Positions 1 to 11,508 of a stretch of DNA of 64,000 nucleotides are shown here, in pieces. The DNA is from Malachius bipustulatus (lineage: Eukaryota > Arthropoda > Insecta > Coleoptera > Melyridae). The position numbers and the translations under genes are program-made. Location of the stretch: NCBI GenBank assembly GCA_910589415.1, contig OU342634.1:41346723-41410722 (forward strand), read 5' to 3'. Position 1 is the first letter of the stretch. Each line of letters opens with the position of its first letter. Under the pieces are notes generated by a model, which saw only the letters and a list, made by a program, of their open reading frames with translations, did not search any database and was not told where the DNA came from.

Positions 1-1430
1 ATTTGTCTTCTGATTCTTGGTGGTGTAATGTTTGAAATTACCGGCAGCCAAGGTGTTGGAGTTGACTTAATACAACCAGTAATAACTCGCATGGTGGTGT
101 TCAATTCAGAATCAATTTTATGGACATGAGCGCTATTCATCCAGATTGGGCAACAATATTCGGCCGTAGAATACACAAGTGAGATGCTTGCAACTCTTAA
201 TGTGTCTGCATGAGCTCCCCAATCCGAACCGGCAAGTTTATGTAAAAGGTTGTTTCTTGTTTTAAGTTTCTTGCGCAATTTGTCAATATGCGGCTTGTAG
301 GTTAATGAAGTATCAAAAGTTACTCCAAGGTATACTGGATTGAAATTGTGTTTCAAGATTACATTGTCCATCGAGACTTGTAATTTTCGATGTTTTTCGT
401 GGTTTTTTAGGTGGAAACAAGATACTTCGGTTTTGTTGGGATTGGGGCAAAGACGCCATTTCTTGAAGTAGTCTACCATTATTTGTATGTCTTCATTTAG
501 TACATTTTCGATTTCTTCAAAACGTTTATGTTGATAAGAAAGAGCCAAATCATCAGCGTATATGAATTTTCTGCAGGTAGTCTCTGGTAAGTCACTGGTA
601 TATAAGTTGAACAATAATGGTGCTAGTACTGATCCTTGAGGAAGTCCATTATTCAGGTATTTGACTTTGCTGCTTTTTTCATTAATGAAAACTCGAAGTT
701 TCCGGTTTGATAGCATATTATCAATTAAGGTAACAACTCTTCTGCAGTTAATGGTTTTGTATAATTTGTGAAGAAGGCCATCTTTCCAAACAGTATCATA
801 TGCGGATGTTAGATCAATTAAGGCAATTCCTGTTTTCAGCTGTTTTTGAAAACCTGTTTCGATGTGAGTAGTGAGTGATAATACTTGATCACAACAGTTT
901 CTGTTTGGACGAAAACCAGCTTGTTCTTGGGGAAGCATATCATTGATCAAAGGAGAAATTCTGTTGTAAATCATCCTCTCCATCACCTTATAACATACAC
1001 TTAGCAATGATATAGGCCTATAATTACTTGGATCATCTGCTATTCTCCCTGGTTTCAAGATTGCAATAACCTTTGACTGTTTAAACTCGGCAGGTAATTT
1101 CCCCGAAAGTAATATGTCATTGAAGAAGGACAGTAACCAATTTTTTGCAAAATTTCCCATGTGTTTCAAAAATTCTGGGTAAATTCCATCAAAACCAGCA
1201 GCTTTTCTGATTTTAGTTAACTTGATGGCTGCTTTCAATTCTTCGAAGGTGAAAGGTTGTCCTATTTCGTCGGAAATCTCTGCTTGCTTCTTTTGTTTTT
1301 GTATAGTCCTTTTCATTTTATTGACTTGATGTTTGTCAATGTTTATCATGTTCGACACTTTGACTAAGCGAGAAGCTATCGCATTTGGAGATATTTTCGA
1401 TTGGATTTTCTCTCGTTGATTGGCTGTTTC
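1..1430 (-). pseudogene. Jockey-like ORF2, reverse transcriptase part
   Basis: The minus strand is open from 1430 to the window edge and encodes an RT domain in the usual order: NYRPISLLS, the ALIDLTSAYDTVW motif A, NGLPQGSVLAPLLFNLY, and KFIYADDLAL with the catalytic YADD near 546-566. The thumb continues to ITGCIKSTP at about 50. The catalytic residues are intact here. Loss of function comes from the frameshift and copia insertion upstream. The C-terminal zinc motif seen in the second copy would lie left of position 1. Confidence 0.82.
1426..1430. repeat. copia target-site duplication, left copy
   Basis: GTTTC is repeated at 5955-5959. The uninterrupted related sequence at 47845-47849 has it once. 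Confidence 0.92.
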
Positions 1431-1650
1431 TGTTGTAAATATGACAAGACTGTGAAATATTAGGTAGTTGTTATTGTTAGAATTTTTATTGTTTACAGTT
1501 AGTTAATTTATATTTATTGCATTTATCTAGTTGTACATTTTTTTCTTGTTGTTAGGGTGATTACAATTTTAATTTTGTTTTTAATAACAGTTTAATTTTT
1601 CTGATTAAAAGTTTATGAAATAAAACTTATTTCTTCCACTAAATACAACA
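1431..1650 (+). repeat. copia 5' LTR
   Basis: This 220-bp AT-rich repeat matches 5735-5954 base for base on reading. An AATAAA lies at 1619-1624, 27 nt before the LTR end. Ends are TG and CA within a 7-bp inverted repeat. Confidence 0.95.
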
Positions 1651-1665
1651 GGTTATGGGGCCCAG
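1651..1665 (+). promoter_or_regulatory. copia primer binding site
   Basis: The bases directly after the 5' LTR, GGTTATGGGGCCCAG, match the half-tRNA site known for copia (complementary to the anticodon arm of initiator tRNA-Met, GGTTATGGGCCCAG) except for one extra G. Priming from an internal tRNA-iMet fragment is established for Drosophila copia; its use here is inferred. Confidence 0.75.
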
Positions 1666-1739
1666 ATCTTGTTGAGTTAAAGAAGTGGCTTTGTGTAGAA
1701 ATTTGGAAGTAAATTTTCATAATCATAAACTGAAGAAAA

Positions 1740-4700
1740 ATGGATGCAACTAAAGTTCACGTTGAGAAGTTAAATGGCGGGAACTATCAGCTCTGGAAGT
1801 ACAAGGTAGAATTGTTGTTAAGAAAAGAAGAGCTATGGAACATTATATGTGAAAACAAACCAGATCCTGTTACGAGTGCATGGCAGGTGAAAGATGATAA
1901 AGCGAGAGCAACTATAGGCTTACTGTTGGAAGATCACCAAGTTATCCATGTAAGAAATGCTATCACAGCAAAAGAATCTTGGGATAAATTGAAAGCTTAT
2001 CATGAAAAATCAACACTAACGAATAAAGTTTTCCTATTGAAAAAGCTATGTCGAATGACTTTGGTAGAAGGGGGTGATATGGAGCAACATATCACGACCA
2101 TGATGAACCTAAACAATCAGTTAATTGTACTTGGTGAAAATTTAGCAAATAATTTATTAGTGGCATTGTTGCTTGGTAGTCTCCCTGAAAGTTATGATAC
2201 CCTTATTACTGCTTTAGAAGGCAGAGCAGAGAATGATATAACTTTGGAAATGGTTCAAGGAAAATTAATGCAAGAATATGAGAAGCGAAAGCAGAATAAT
2301 AGGTCAAGCGAGAAAGATGAAAATGAAGGAATAGCATTGAAAGTTGAACATAGATCTAATGTTAATCTGAAGAGATTGACTTGCCATTTCTGTCATAAAA
2401 TAGGCCACGTAAAGAAGAATTGTTACTTTTATTTAAACCAACAGAAGAAAGGCAATGTGGCAAATAATCTTGCAGCAAAGGATGATACTTTCGAAGCTGA
2501 TTCTAATGATGATGACACATTTGTGTGTTTTCAAATAAATGATAAAGTCATGAAAAGCAATGAATGGTGTATAGATTCTGGAGCTAGTGTTCATGTAGCA
2601 AATAACAGAGAATTCTTTACAAAATTTAAAAATTGCAAGAATGAACTCGAATTGGCAGATGGACGTAAGGTTTATTCATTTGGAATTGGTGATGTAATCA
2701 TTAAAAATGAGAAGAATCTGCTTATCAAAGTGAAAAACGTCCTTTATGTTCCATCATTGGCATATAATTTATTGTCAGTGAAACGACTAACAGAATTAGG
2801 CTTCAACCTGACATTTACTGGTAACAAATGTGAAATTTCAAGAAACAATGAAATAATATGTTGTGGATTGTTGAAAGGGAATTTATACAAACTGAATTGT
2901 GTGATGAATGAAATTACTGAAAAAGCACTAACCGCGTGGAATACATCCAGTATTAATGATTGCATACATACATGGCATAGGCGCTTTGGCCACTTTTATC
3001 CTGGGACTGTTGACCATATGATCAAGAATAAATTGATAGATGGTGCCAATCTTGAAAATTGCAAAACTAAAATCGTGTGTGACACATGTATTAAAGGTAA
3101 AATGTCAAGAAAACCTTTTCCAACAAAAAGTACTGGGAATAGTAAGGGAATTCTGGACTTAATTCATAGTGATTTATGTGGCCCAATGCAGACAATTACT
3201 CCTGGTGGTAAACGATACATATTGACATTCATTGATGATTTCAGTAGATATACCACAATTTATTTACTATCAAATAAAAATGAGGTCAAGGATAAGTTGC
3301 AGTCATTTGTAGAAATGGTGAAAAATCAATTTGGTAAGAAGATAAAATTCATAAGAACTGACAGAGGTGGTGAATATGTAAATAATGAAATTAAGAATTA
3401 TCTTACTAAAGAAGGTATTCAACATCAGTTAACGGCACCTTATACTCCACAACAAAATGGCATTGCTGAAAGGAAGAATAGAAGCTTAACAGAAATGGTA
3501 CGCTGCATGCTGATTGATGCTAAATTACCAAACAAATATTGGGGTGAAGCAATAATGACAGCTAACTACTTGCAGAATAGGCTGTTGACAAGATCTATCA
3601 ATAAAATTCCTTACGAAGAATGGTATCAAATGAAAGTAAATATAAGTCATATTAAAGTATTTGGTAGTGTAGCTTTTGCTCATATACCTAAAAGTCAAAG
3701 AAGAAAACTGGATGAAAAGGCTGTTGAACTAATTTTTACTGGGTATGATGAAAATTCAAAATCATATAGATTGTTAAACGTTAACAATGATAAAGTTATG
3801 ATAAGTCGAGATGTAAAATTTATTGAAAATAATGATGATGCATACCAGTGTCAAAACAGGAATGGATTAGAAATTCAATTAGAAGAGAGAGAAAGTGAAA
3901 CAGAATCAACATTGGGAAGTCCGAGATCAGAAACAATAAAAAATGTTTTGGTGTCTGAAACTGAAGAAGATAACCAAGAACAAGAAGAAATTGAAAATCA
4001 ACAAAATGATGATAAAGAAAAGGAAGGCGATATAGAACATATGCCAAGAAAATCATCAAGGAGCAATAAAGGAAAACGGTCAAAATATTTTGAAGACTAT
4101 GAACTAAATCTGGCTCGCAGCTTAGAAGATAATATTGGAGATGAAAGAGCTGATCCGAAAACAGTTTCTGAAGCTTTAAATCGAGAAGATGGAAAAGAAT
4201 GGTTGATGGCCATGAAGGAAGAACTTCAGTCAATGGAAAATAATAATACTTGGACACTTACAGTAAAACCATTAAATAAAACCATTGTTGGAAGTAAATG
4301 GGTGTTTAAATCAAAGAGAGATACTCTAGAAAATAACATGAAATACAGAGCTCGAATTGTCGCTCAAGGATATTCCCAAAAATATGGTGAAGACTATGAC
4401 GAAGTTTTTGCACCAGTTGTGAAACAAAGTACATTGAGAATATTATTGATGTTAGCAGGAGAACAGAAAATGTCAATCTTTCACTGTGATTTCAAAACCG
4501 CTTTTCTTAATGCAAATTTAGAAGAAGAAATTTATATGAAATTGCCCGAAAGTTATGATGATGATGCAGAAAATAAAAGGAATAAAGACATAGTGTGTAA
4601 ACTCAATAAAAGTATATATGGTTTAAAACAAGCAGCTAAATTATGGAATTCAACTATTGACGATTTTTTGAGTAAGCTTGGATTCAGAAGGGGCTTGAAT

Positions 4701-5759
4701 GATACATGCCTATATGTGAAAGGTACTGGAAATAAGAAACTATACATTTTGATATACGTAGATGACCTGTTAATTGCAAGCAAAAATTCGGAACAGATTA
4801 AAGCAACAATAAAGTCAATAGAAGCATGTTTCAAAATAGAATGTTTGGGGGAAATTAAGAACTATTTAGGATTGGAGATTACTAAAAATAGTGAAGGATT
4901 CTATACCATTTGTCAATCATCATACATAAGAAAGCTACTGATGAAATTTAATATGGAAATGGCACATCCTGTAGAAATTCCAATGATAGTAAATTATTAT
5001 AGTGCAATTGACAACATTCCGGAACAGTCGAATTTTGAAAGGCCTGATCTTTATAGAAGTGCAATTGGAGGGCTACTTTATTTAGCAGTGAATACTAGAC
5101 CTGATATAGCCATAGCAACTGCAATTTTGGCAAGAAAAGTTAGTATCCCAAAGAACAATGATTGGCAAGATCTGAAGAGAATTTTTAAATATTTAAAAGG
5201 GACACAGGACTACAAACTTCAGTTGAAGAGTAGTAATGAAAACGAAAATGTTTTGTATGGATATGCTGACGCTGACTATGCGAACGATAAAATTGATAGA
5301 AAGTCAAACACAGGATACTTATTTCTGTTCAAAGGTGCCATGATAGATTGGAAATGTAAGAAACAAGACTGTGTGACTTTATCATCTACTGAATCTGAAG
5401 TAGTTTCTCTGTCAGAAGCTTGTAGGCATGCAACATATATTAGAAATGTATTATGTGAAGATTTTGAGGTCAATTTAAAAGATATAATAATGCTGGAAGA
5501 TAATCAAGCTTGTTTGAAATTAATTGAAGGAGAAAAGATTTCTGATAGAAGCAAACATTTCGGAACAAAGATAAGGTTCTTAAAAGAACTATATAACACA
5601 AATGAAATGACATTTAAATATTGTTCAACAAAAGAAATGTTGGCAGACTTCTTGACGAAACCTCTATCAAGGGATCGTTTGAAGATGTTGTTAAATGCCG
5701 TCCAAATAAATGATTTCACAGCATTGAGAAGGGGTGTTGTAAATATGACAAGACTGTGA
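1740..5759 (+). CDS. copia gag-pol polyprotein
   Basis: The frame of 1,339 residues is unbroken. In order: a gag domain (LNGGNYQLWKYKV at about 11), a CHFCHKIGHVKKNC zinc knuckle at about 215, aspartic protease (DSGAS at about 279), an HTWHRRFGH pre-integrase zinc region near 410, integrase with D-D-E residues in LIHSDLCGP, IRTDRGGEY and NGIAERKN (about 476, 540, 576), RT with FHCDFKTAFLNA and YVDDLLIAS (about 915 and 1006), and RNase H from GYADADYA (about 1174). The order protease-integrase-RT is diagnostic of Ty1/copia. The start at 1740 has a good AAAAATGG context, and the last codons lie inside the 3' LTR. No separate gag stop or frameshift exists, so capsid excess would need splicing or processing. 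Confidence 0.95.
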   Translation: MDATKVHVEKLNGGNYQLWKYKVELLLRKEELWNIICENKPDPVTSAWQVKDDKARATIGLLLEDHQVIHVRNAITAKESWDKLKAYHEKSTLTNKVFLLKKLCRMTLVEGGDMEQHITTMMNLNNQLIVLGENLANNLLVALLLGSLPESYDTLITALEGRAENDITLEMVQGKLMQEYEKRKQNNRSSEKDENEGIALKVEHRSNVNLKRLTCHFCHKIGHVKKNCYFYLNQQKKGNVANNLAAKDDTFEADSNDDDTFVCFQINDKVMKSNEWCIDSGASVHVANNREFFTKFKNCKNELELADGRKVYSFGIGDVIIKNEKNLLIKVKNVLYVPSLAYNLLSVKRLTELGFNLTFTGNKCEISRNNEIICCGLLKGNLYKLNCVMNEITEKALTAWNTSSINDCIHTWHRRFGHFYPGTVDHMIKNKLIDGANLENCKTKIVCDTCIKGKMSRKPFPTKSTGNSKGILDLIHSDLCGPMQTITPGGKRYILTFIDDFSRYTTIYLLSNKNEVKDKLQSFVEMVKNQFGKKIKFIRTDRGGEYVNNEIKNYLTKEGIQHQLTAPYTPQQNGIAERKNRSLTEMVRCMLIDAKLPNKYWGEAIMTANYLQNRLLTRSINKIPYEEWYQMKVNISHIKVFGSVAFAHIPKSQRRKLDEKAVELIFTGYDENSKSYRLLNVNNDKVMISRDVKFIENNDDAYQCQNRNGLEIQLEERESETESTLGSPRSETIKNVLVSETEEDNQEQEEIENQQNDDKEKEGDIEHMPRKSSRSNKGKRSKYFEDYELNLARSLEDNIGDERADPKTVSEALNREDGKEWLMAMKEELQSMENNNTWTLTVKPLNKTIVGSKWVFKSKRDTLENNMKYRARIVAQGYSQKYGEDYDEVFAPVVKQSTLRILLMLAGEQKMSIFHCDFKTAFLNANLEEEIYMKLPESYDDDAENKRNKDIVCKLNKSIYGLKQAAKLWNSTIDDFLSKLGFRRGLNDTCLYVKGTGNKKLYILIYVDDLLIASKNSEQIKATIKSIEACFKIECLGEIKNYLGLEITKNSEGFYTICQSSYIRKLLMKFNMEMAHPVEIPMIVNYYSAIDNIPEQSNFERPDLYRSAIGGLLYLAVNTRPDIAIATAILARKVSIPKNNDWQDLKRIFKYLKGTQDYKLQLKSSNENENVLYGYADADYANDKIDRKSNTGYLFLFKGAMIDWKCKKQDCVTLSSTESEVVSLSEACRHATYIRNVLCEDFEVNLKDIIMLEDNQACLKLIEGEKISDRSKHFGTKIRFLKELYNTNEMTFKYCSTKEMLADFLTKPLSRDRLKMLLNAVQINDFTALRRGVVNMTRL

Positions 5760-5954
5760 AATATTAGGTAGTTGTTATTGTTAGAATTTTTATTGTTTAC
5801 AGTTAGTTAATTTATATTTATTGCATTTATCTAGTTGTACATTTTTTTCTTGTTGTTAGGGTGATTACAATTTTAATTTTGTTTTTAATAACAGTTTAAT
5901 TTTTCTGATTAAAAGTTTATGAAATAAAACTTATTTCTTCCACTAAATACAACA
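5735..5954 (+). repeat. copia 3' LTR
   Basis: This is the second 220-bp LTR, preceded by the purine tract at 5726-5734. It contains the last eight codons and stop of gag-pol and an AATAAA at 5923-5928. The GTTTC duplication follows at 5955. Confidence 0.95.
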
Positions 5955-7154
5955 GTTTCTAGTTTTCGCAGTAAAGACCAACTACTACGACTTGAATGAG
6001 TAAAATTCATACTCTCCATTAACGTATTCCACTTATTTTTCCTTGCACTGTTTAAAGATTTTAATATCAAGTTTGCATTATCATGAGATGGATTGTTTGA
6101 ATATTGTTGAAACAAATCTTTGGTTTCTTGAGACCAGCCTGGGATGTAATTTTTGCGAAAACCCCTTGGAATTGTTTTCTTAGCTGATCCTTTTAAAACA
6201 CCAACAAACTTGTCGTAATTTGATGAAACTGGTGGAATCCAACGAAGAGTACTGTCCACTGATTTACTGAATTTCGTCCAGTTGGCTTTTTGAAAATTCC
6301 ACCTTGGTTTTGGTATTGATGGATGATACAAGGGGAATTTGAACACCAATATTTAGGATACTCGGTCGATGTTGACTATGTGGAAAACTTTTTAGCACTT
6401 TTCTGGAAGTCTGTAATGGTCTATAATCGTTATCCATGGAGACGATGCATAGGTCTGGATTGTAGTCTCTATTCCATCTAGCCGAGTGAAAAGTTTTGTT
6501 GTCTTTGGCATCAAAAACGAGATATAAATTGTTTATCTCCATCCATTCCTGTAGTGAAATTCCATTCTGGTCTGAACTGTCATATAACCATTGAACATGA
6601 TGACAGTTGAAATCACCAATGTATATTGCAGGATGAGGAGATGTAGTGTCGAAATCATGGGGCCATTGAACATTCGGAGGTTTATAAACATTGACTATAT
6701 GCACGTCTGAAACTTTAATTGTGACCAGATAGATGTCTGAAATAATTTGTGCATAGATCTTCTCAAAATTGGTTATTGAATCTTTCACATATGTGGCTAT
6801 ACCATGAACACCACTGCACAGAAAGTCTACTAAATGATATCCATCAATCGAACCTCTTGTGCGTAACTGTTCTTCGGTAGCAGTATGCGTCTCTTGAAGG
6901 GCAATAATGTCAATTTCACCATCAATGTAGATCTTCGATAGATAATCGGATTTATCTTTACTTATTCCTTCGATGTTTAGTTGGCAAATTTTTAAAGATG
7001 GGCCAAGAGTCAAAATCGGGGATCTGAAACAGAATGCTGACCGGGAGGTATCCGTAACGGATGCAGTCCGGTCTTCTAAGTAACGCCTGTTATGGTTCGC
7101 ATTGAATTGTGAACCATGATGGTCCCTTGTAACAGGGCCGACGTTATCCATCAA
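5955..7154 (-). pseudogene. Jockey-like ORF2, endonuclease and linker part
   Basis: The minus-strand frame from 7154 encodes ICQLNIEGIS, LQETHT, GVHGIATYVKD, NVYKPPN and AIYIGDFNCHHVQW, the ordered motifs of an APE-like endonuclease that nicks target DNA in non-LTR retrotransposons. It runs into another frame near 6325-6345 (PKPRWNFQKANWTKF onward), so one small indel separates the two. The second frame continues to 5955, where the copia target duplication begins, and the same frame resumes at 1430. The first Met (7154) is only a candidate start; no ORF1 is present upstream. Confidence 0.8.
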
Positions 7155-7249
7155 TTTATTTGGCTAAGTTCTCACCACAATTTCGAAAAATTGTAGAGAA
7201 AAATTAAACCAAAACTACATGTCAAACTGACATGTACCTGACTTGTCTA

Positions 7250-7490
7250 AAATCTAAAGTCTAAAACCAATATGAACTGAATGGTGTGTCTAGGTTTTTT
7301 ATGGGGTTTTTCCCTAGACTGGCTGGAAAAGCGAATGCTTCACCATGATATCAACAACTCATCCTTATATTCTACAAACCGTTCTACCCCCCACAATGAT
7401 GAAAATTCTACAATATTGTACTTATAAATCATATCCACATCATCCTTCTAATTTAAAATGTAATAATTCATACGAAATATATATATATAT
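7250..7490 (+). mobile_element. sense-oriented 3' end of the Jockey-like family
   Basis: This stretch is about 85% identical by eye to the reverse complement of 46225-46440, the 3' end of the second copy. It includes the last codons of ORF2 (KPI then stop at about 7272), the 3' UTR with a conserved TCTAGGTTTTTTATGGGG block, and an (AT)n tail at 7476-7490. It faces the opposite way to the 5' part directly to its left, and is explained best as the short sense half of a twin-primed insertion. Confidence 0.65.
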
Positions 7491-10400
7491 GCATAGAAGT
7501 CATTTGAAAAGACCGGTTATTTTTGCAAATCATAACCAAATAATAAACGAAAATAAAATGTTGCTCAATTATTGGAAGTCTATTTTATTTATAACTATAT
7601 CCCATTCAAACTTGGCATAAATATTTTGCAGTATACCTTAATTATCTGGTTTGAAGCTCGTTTTTTATAAATGATGACCACCTGCAGGGTTTGAAATTCG
7701 GGCATGTTTGGATGTTCATCAGCTTGAGTCCAATGGAGATCTCTTTCTTAGAATTACTTGAAATCGTACTTGAGAACGTCGATGAGTTTGAGAGGACCGT
7801 GACAGCAAAAATTGAAGGAGCAAAAATGCCCTAACTAAAAAACTCTTTTATAATTTATGGACTCATCCAAGGTGGAGTGGTAAGGCTCTATGGCTGAGGG
7901 AGGGACTATTTTTCAGATTCTCTTTCGAATGTTTATGGAAAAATAAAATATGAGTTCGGTTGATATGAATGTTGATGGATAAATGAAGTTGCATCTACAA
8001 TAGGAGATGTAAAATTTGATTTATAATATTTTTCGTGAAGCTAGTATGATTTTAGCTACATTGCCACGATAAAAAATGAAATTGTGCCAGCTATGAGCTA
8101 TTTCAGTTTTGATTTTATAATCTTCTCTCTTATCTGGTAGATGCGATCAGGCTACTCTCTATTATACTTTACAGATTGTTGTACAGAAGTGACAAAGAGA
8201 AACATTTATATTTTTTTTATTCTCTGCTGATGGTTGACGTGGTGAGATGAGGAAGTCGTCTTTCTCTTCCCAACGAGTTAATCAAAATGGAACAGTGGTC
8301 GATCGAGAATCCCATGTTTTTTTGGCCGGCATGGAGCCAGGAGCAGACCTTAGCCGACAACCATTATCAAGTGAACACTTTTTTCTACAGGATGGGTACA
8401 ATTTTGACTTCTGTCAAGCTTCTAATTTCTTTTCACTGCAAATCTCCTTTTTGGTTCATTTATGTCATATTTGCTAAAAAGTTGAAATGACACTGTGTTT
8501 GAAGGAAAATAAAATAACTTTGTATGAGATCTGGCAACATTATTGTATTTTATCAGATGTGATGCTTTATACAGCGTAGTTACATAGTAACAATTGTATT
8601 CTACTTAACACTTACAACTAAAAAATTCTACTACTAAGGTGCTGTGAAATGATATAATTAATGTATACAGTCGTTTAGTTAATTTATTTACTCAAGTCGA
8701 CTTATATAGAAAAGTGTTCTAAACATGCAAAATGTTCTTTCGTTCTTAACTAATAATTTATTTCGAACGAATCAACAAAGGCAATTTTTTGGCTTTACAA
8801 TTTGAATTTTTTTTCCTATAGGATCGATTTAAATTGTTAGAACTTCGTGTTGCATTTTTTCATCATTAATTGGTACATTTCATGCGATACTTCAGTCATT
8901 CATTCTTAACAAAGAAGTTATAAATTAATTTCAATAATATAGAGAAAATATTAGCGTATGATGACACAAATTTTACCGATTACATAATTATGTATAAGTA
9001 AAAATATATAAAATTTTCATATGAGTTAAAATAATCATTATTTAGATATAAATAAAATGTAATTATTATCATCATGTATAATAATTGCATTAATTGCCGA
9101 TATGTGGTTATTGAAAAAAATTTCAGGAATTCGGTATAGATACTTATTAGGTACATTAGGTAATATTTTCTCTATATTGATAGTAGGTAGGTACATATAT
9201 AAATAAAAATTATTATTATAAAATAAATAATTCATAGAAAACTTGTACTAATCAGCATTTTAAAACTAATATCACTATACACAATTGTTATCATAGAGAT
9301 TTAAATACATTTAACTTGTATAAAAAATAATTAAATAAATATCTCTAGTAGGTGTAGAATTTTTTAGATAAATCATTTTGCAGAAACTTGAACTTCCTGC
9401 AACCACCAAAATTAAACTTAAATACCTCGAATAGACACTAGAACGCACCATTGTTAAGTACCCTTATGTACAACATGTTGCTTAACATGGCAAGATATAC
9501 AGTATTGCACAAAATACGATTGAACTTTATTTCGAATTTTAAACAATAATAATTATAGATATAAATAAATAAAGTTAAGTAAAAAAATAAAAATAATCTC
9601 TAACAAAAAATCATTTGCAATAAAATAATAGTATAGTATTATTATAATCAAAGGAATTATTATACCTAGAACACAAAAATCAGTCATTCAGTGATAGCTG
9701 TCAAATGTTTCTGAAGTTTAAACACGGTCTTATACGCGCTTATAATAGGTAAGGTATATTTGAAAGTTTCTTAAATAAGATTACATTGATAAGTCTTTTT
9801 GCGACGGAATCCCTAAGTAGAAAAATAATAAAATTTAAAAACTTATTTGTAAATATTATTATTATGTTCATGAAACGAACTCTTGTCTAACAAAAAATTG
9901 AACATTTGACTAGCTATAAACACTTTGTAAAGTCATTTTGCACTCGCATTTCTATCCTTCAGACATCACAAATTTTCAGTATCATAACTAAAAAACTACA
10001 TTCTAATTATACAATTGTGGACCAGTAGCATAACTAGTAATAATATTTCCGAAATTCAAGAAATAATAACGAAACAAATGGCAAATGAATATGACATGCA
10101 TCACTCAGTTTGACCATAAAAATAAAATCTCTCACTTGTTACGCCACTGTTACGGACAATAATGTCCCATACGCTCGACGAGCAAAAGGTACGTGTCGAA
10201 TAAACAGATTATGTATCCTAAACACCTAGTATGTATTACAATATCGCAACAGCCTCTCGTGTAAGAATGTTGGTCGTGATCATCTGACCACGATAAAGCG
10301 TTAGAATTATTGGTTGGGCGAACGGAACATCCCTTGATTTGGGCGGGATGTGGGTCCTTTTTACATCTATATCCATTTTTTTGTTCTTAAGAATGTTTAT

Positions 10401-11508
10401 AATAAAGTTTCGAGCAAAATGTGAGAAAATTTAGAAAGCTGCCCATCTGGTAGACGAGGGTTGCATGAAAAATAGCAAAAATGTTTTTTGCCTAATCATG
10501 CGGTAATATATTATTCAACCAGCGAGTAATAAATATAAAGTCGAGAAATGAAGGGTTTTGCCTGGATTAATCGTAGGTATAAATAATTGACAATTATTAC
10601 CCGCGAGTAAAATAATGTTATACCTTATCCACTCCTTTCAACGTATTGATTCATCAATTCACTATATAATTTTGAAACACTTTTCCATAAGTTTTATAAT
10701 ATATTTTAAAAGAAATACGGTTTCAATAAAAATAATAATAAAATCGTTACTACATCGATGTTCTATTACAGCAAACGGCCGTTAGAAAAACCGATATAAC
10801 TAGGCAAAAATATTTTTATACAATAATATTAATAGGCAAACTCACCGCAGGATGCACTGTAAATACTAATTCACTTGTTGCCCCTAAAATTAGATTCAAT
10901 TTTGGTGCTGCGGACTCTTTTTTTGCTAGGTACTTATAATTAGCATGAAAAATGTTTTTTTGAAGAAAAAAATTTGGAGTGGATTAAAGTAAAATTTTTC
11001 ATTGAGCAGCAATTTTTATAGCATAATAATTATATGGCACTCCTTTTCATCATTAGCTTTCCATTATTTATTACTTCCGAAGAATTCAGACCGCAGATTT
11101 CGACAATCTTGGGTATCAGAAAATAACATTGTATTTGAAATCGATAGACGAGTAATGAAGTAGTACTTAACAGTAAAAAGTTTTTAGATAGATTTTCGGA
11201 CTCTATATCAACGTGTCCCGTTCCAAAGTAGGTACATAATTTGATCAAAATTTGTTTTAATGTTCGAATTGAGCCTCACTTTTACATTCTAGAGTAGAAA
11301 TATGACGCAATTTATTAAGTATGGAATCAATGTGTCCTTACCTCTAAATAATTTAATAATAAAAGTCTCTTTGGAGTGTTGGTTCTTTCAATCTTAATTT
11401 TAAAGTTTCGTTAGTGCTCATCGAACATTATACATATCACACTGAACTCGATTTTCACAACAACTATTTAGAACCGCACTATAGCAAGAAGTATTTCAAC
11501 TCGAAACA
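7491..11508. other. AT-rich intergenic tract and tutl 3' UTR
   Basis: No convincing coding region was found. Short frames at 8247-8490 and 9038-9235 lack domains and similar codon use to tutl. The part next to 11508 is presumably tutl 3' UTR on the minus strand. Long A/T runs and short AT repeats dominate 8500-10800. Confidence 0.6.
11311..11316 (-). promoter_or_regulatory. candidate tutl polyadenylation signal
   Basis: The first AATAAA on the minus strand after the tutl stop is at 11311-11316, 193 nt downstream. Another is at 11067-11072. Either could end the transcript. The choice is inferred from the hexamer alone; the region is AT-rich, so chance matches are expected. Confidence 0.35.

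Larger units (their letters stand above)
1431..5954 (+). mobile_element. Ty1/copia LTR retrotransposon, apparently intact
   Basis: The element has two 220-bp LTRs with no difference seen by eye, TGTTGTA...TACAACA ends and a GTTTC target duplication (1426-1430 and 5955-5959). A primer binding site follows the 5' LTR, a single gag-pol frame fills the interior and a purine tract (GAGAAGGGG) precedes the 3' LTR. It sits inside the RT region of the Jockey-like element on the opposite strand. Identical LTRs and an unbroken frame indicate a recent insertion by a possibly active family. Confidence 0.95.
1..7490 (-). mobile_element. Jockey-like non-LTR retrotransposon copy 1, inverted, interrupted by copia
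   Basis: The minus strand carries an apurinic-type endonuclease domain (6264-7154), a linker and a reverse transcriptase (5955-6349, then 1430 to 1), with a copia element between the two RT parts. The 5' end on the minus strand falls near 7215-7254. From about 7250 to 7490 the plus strand carries the 3' end of the same family: the end of ORF2, the 3' UTR and an (AT)n tail. The arrangement is an inverted 5' part followed by a short sense 3' part, as produced by twin priming. No RNase H domain was seen. A 1-nt frameshift near 6325-6345 disables the frame. The left end is outside the window. Confidence 0.8.

Noticed and set aside
3820..4257. Minus-strand frame of 145 codons inside copia
   Set aside because: Shadow of the gag-pol frame; no start context or domain.
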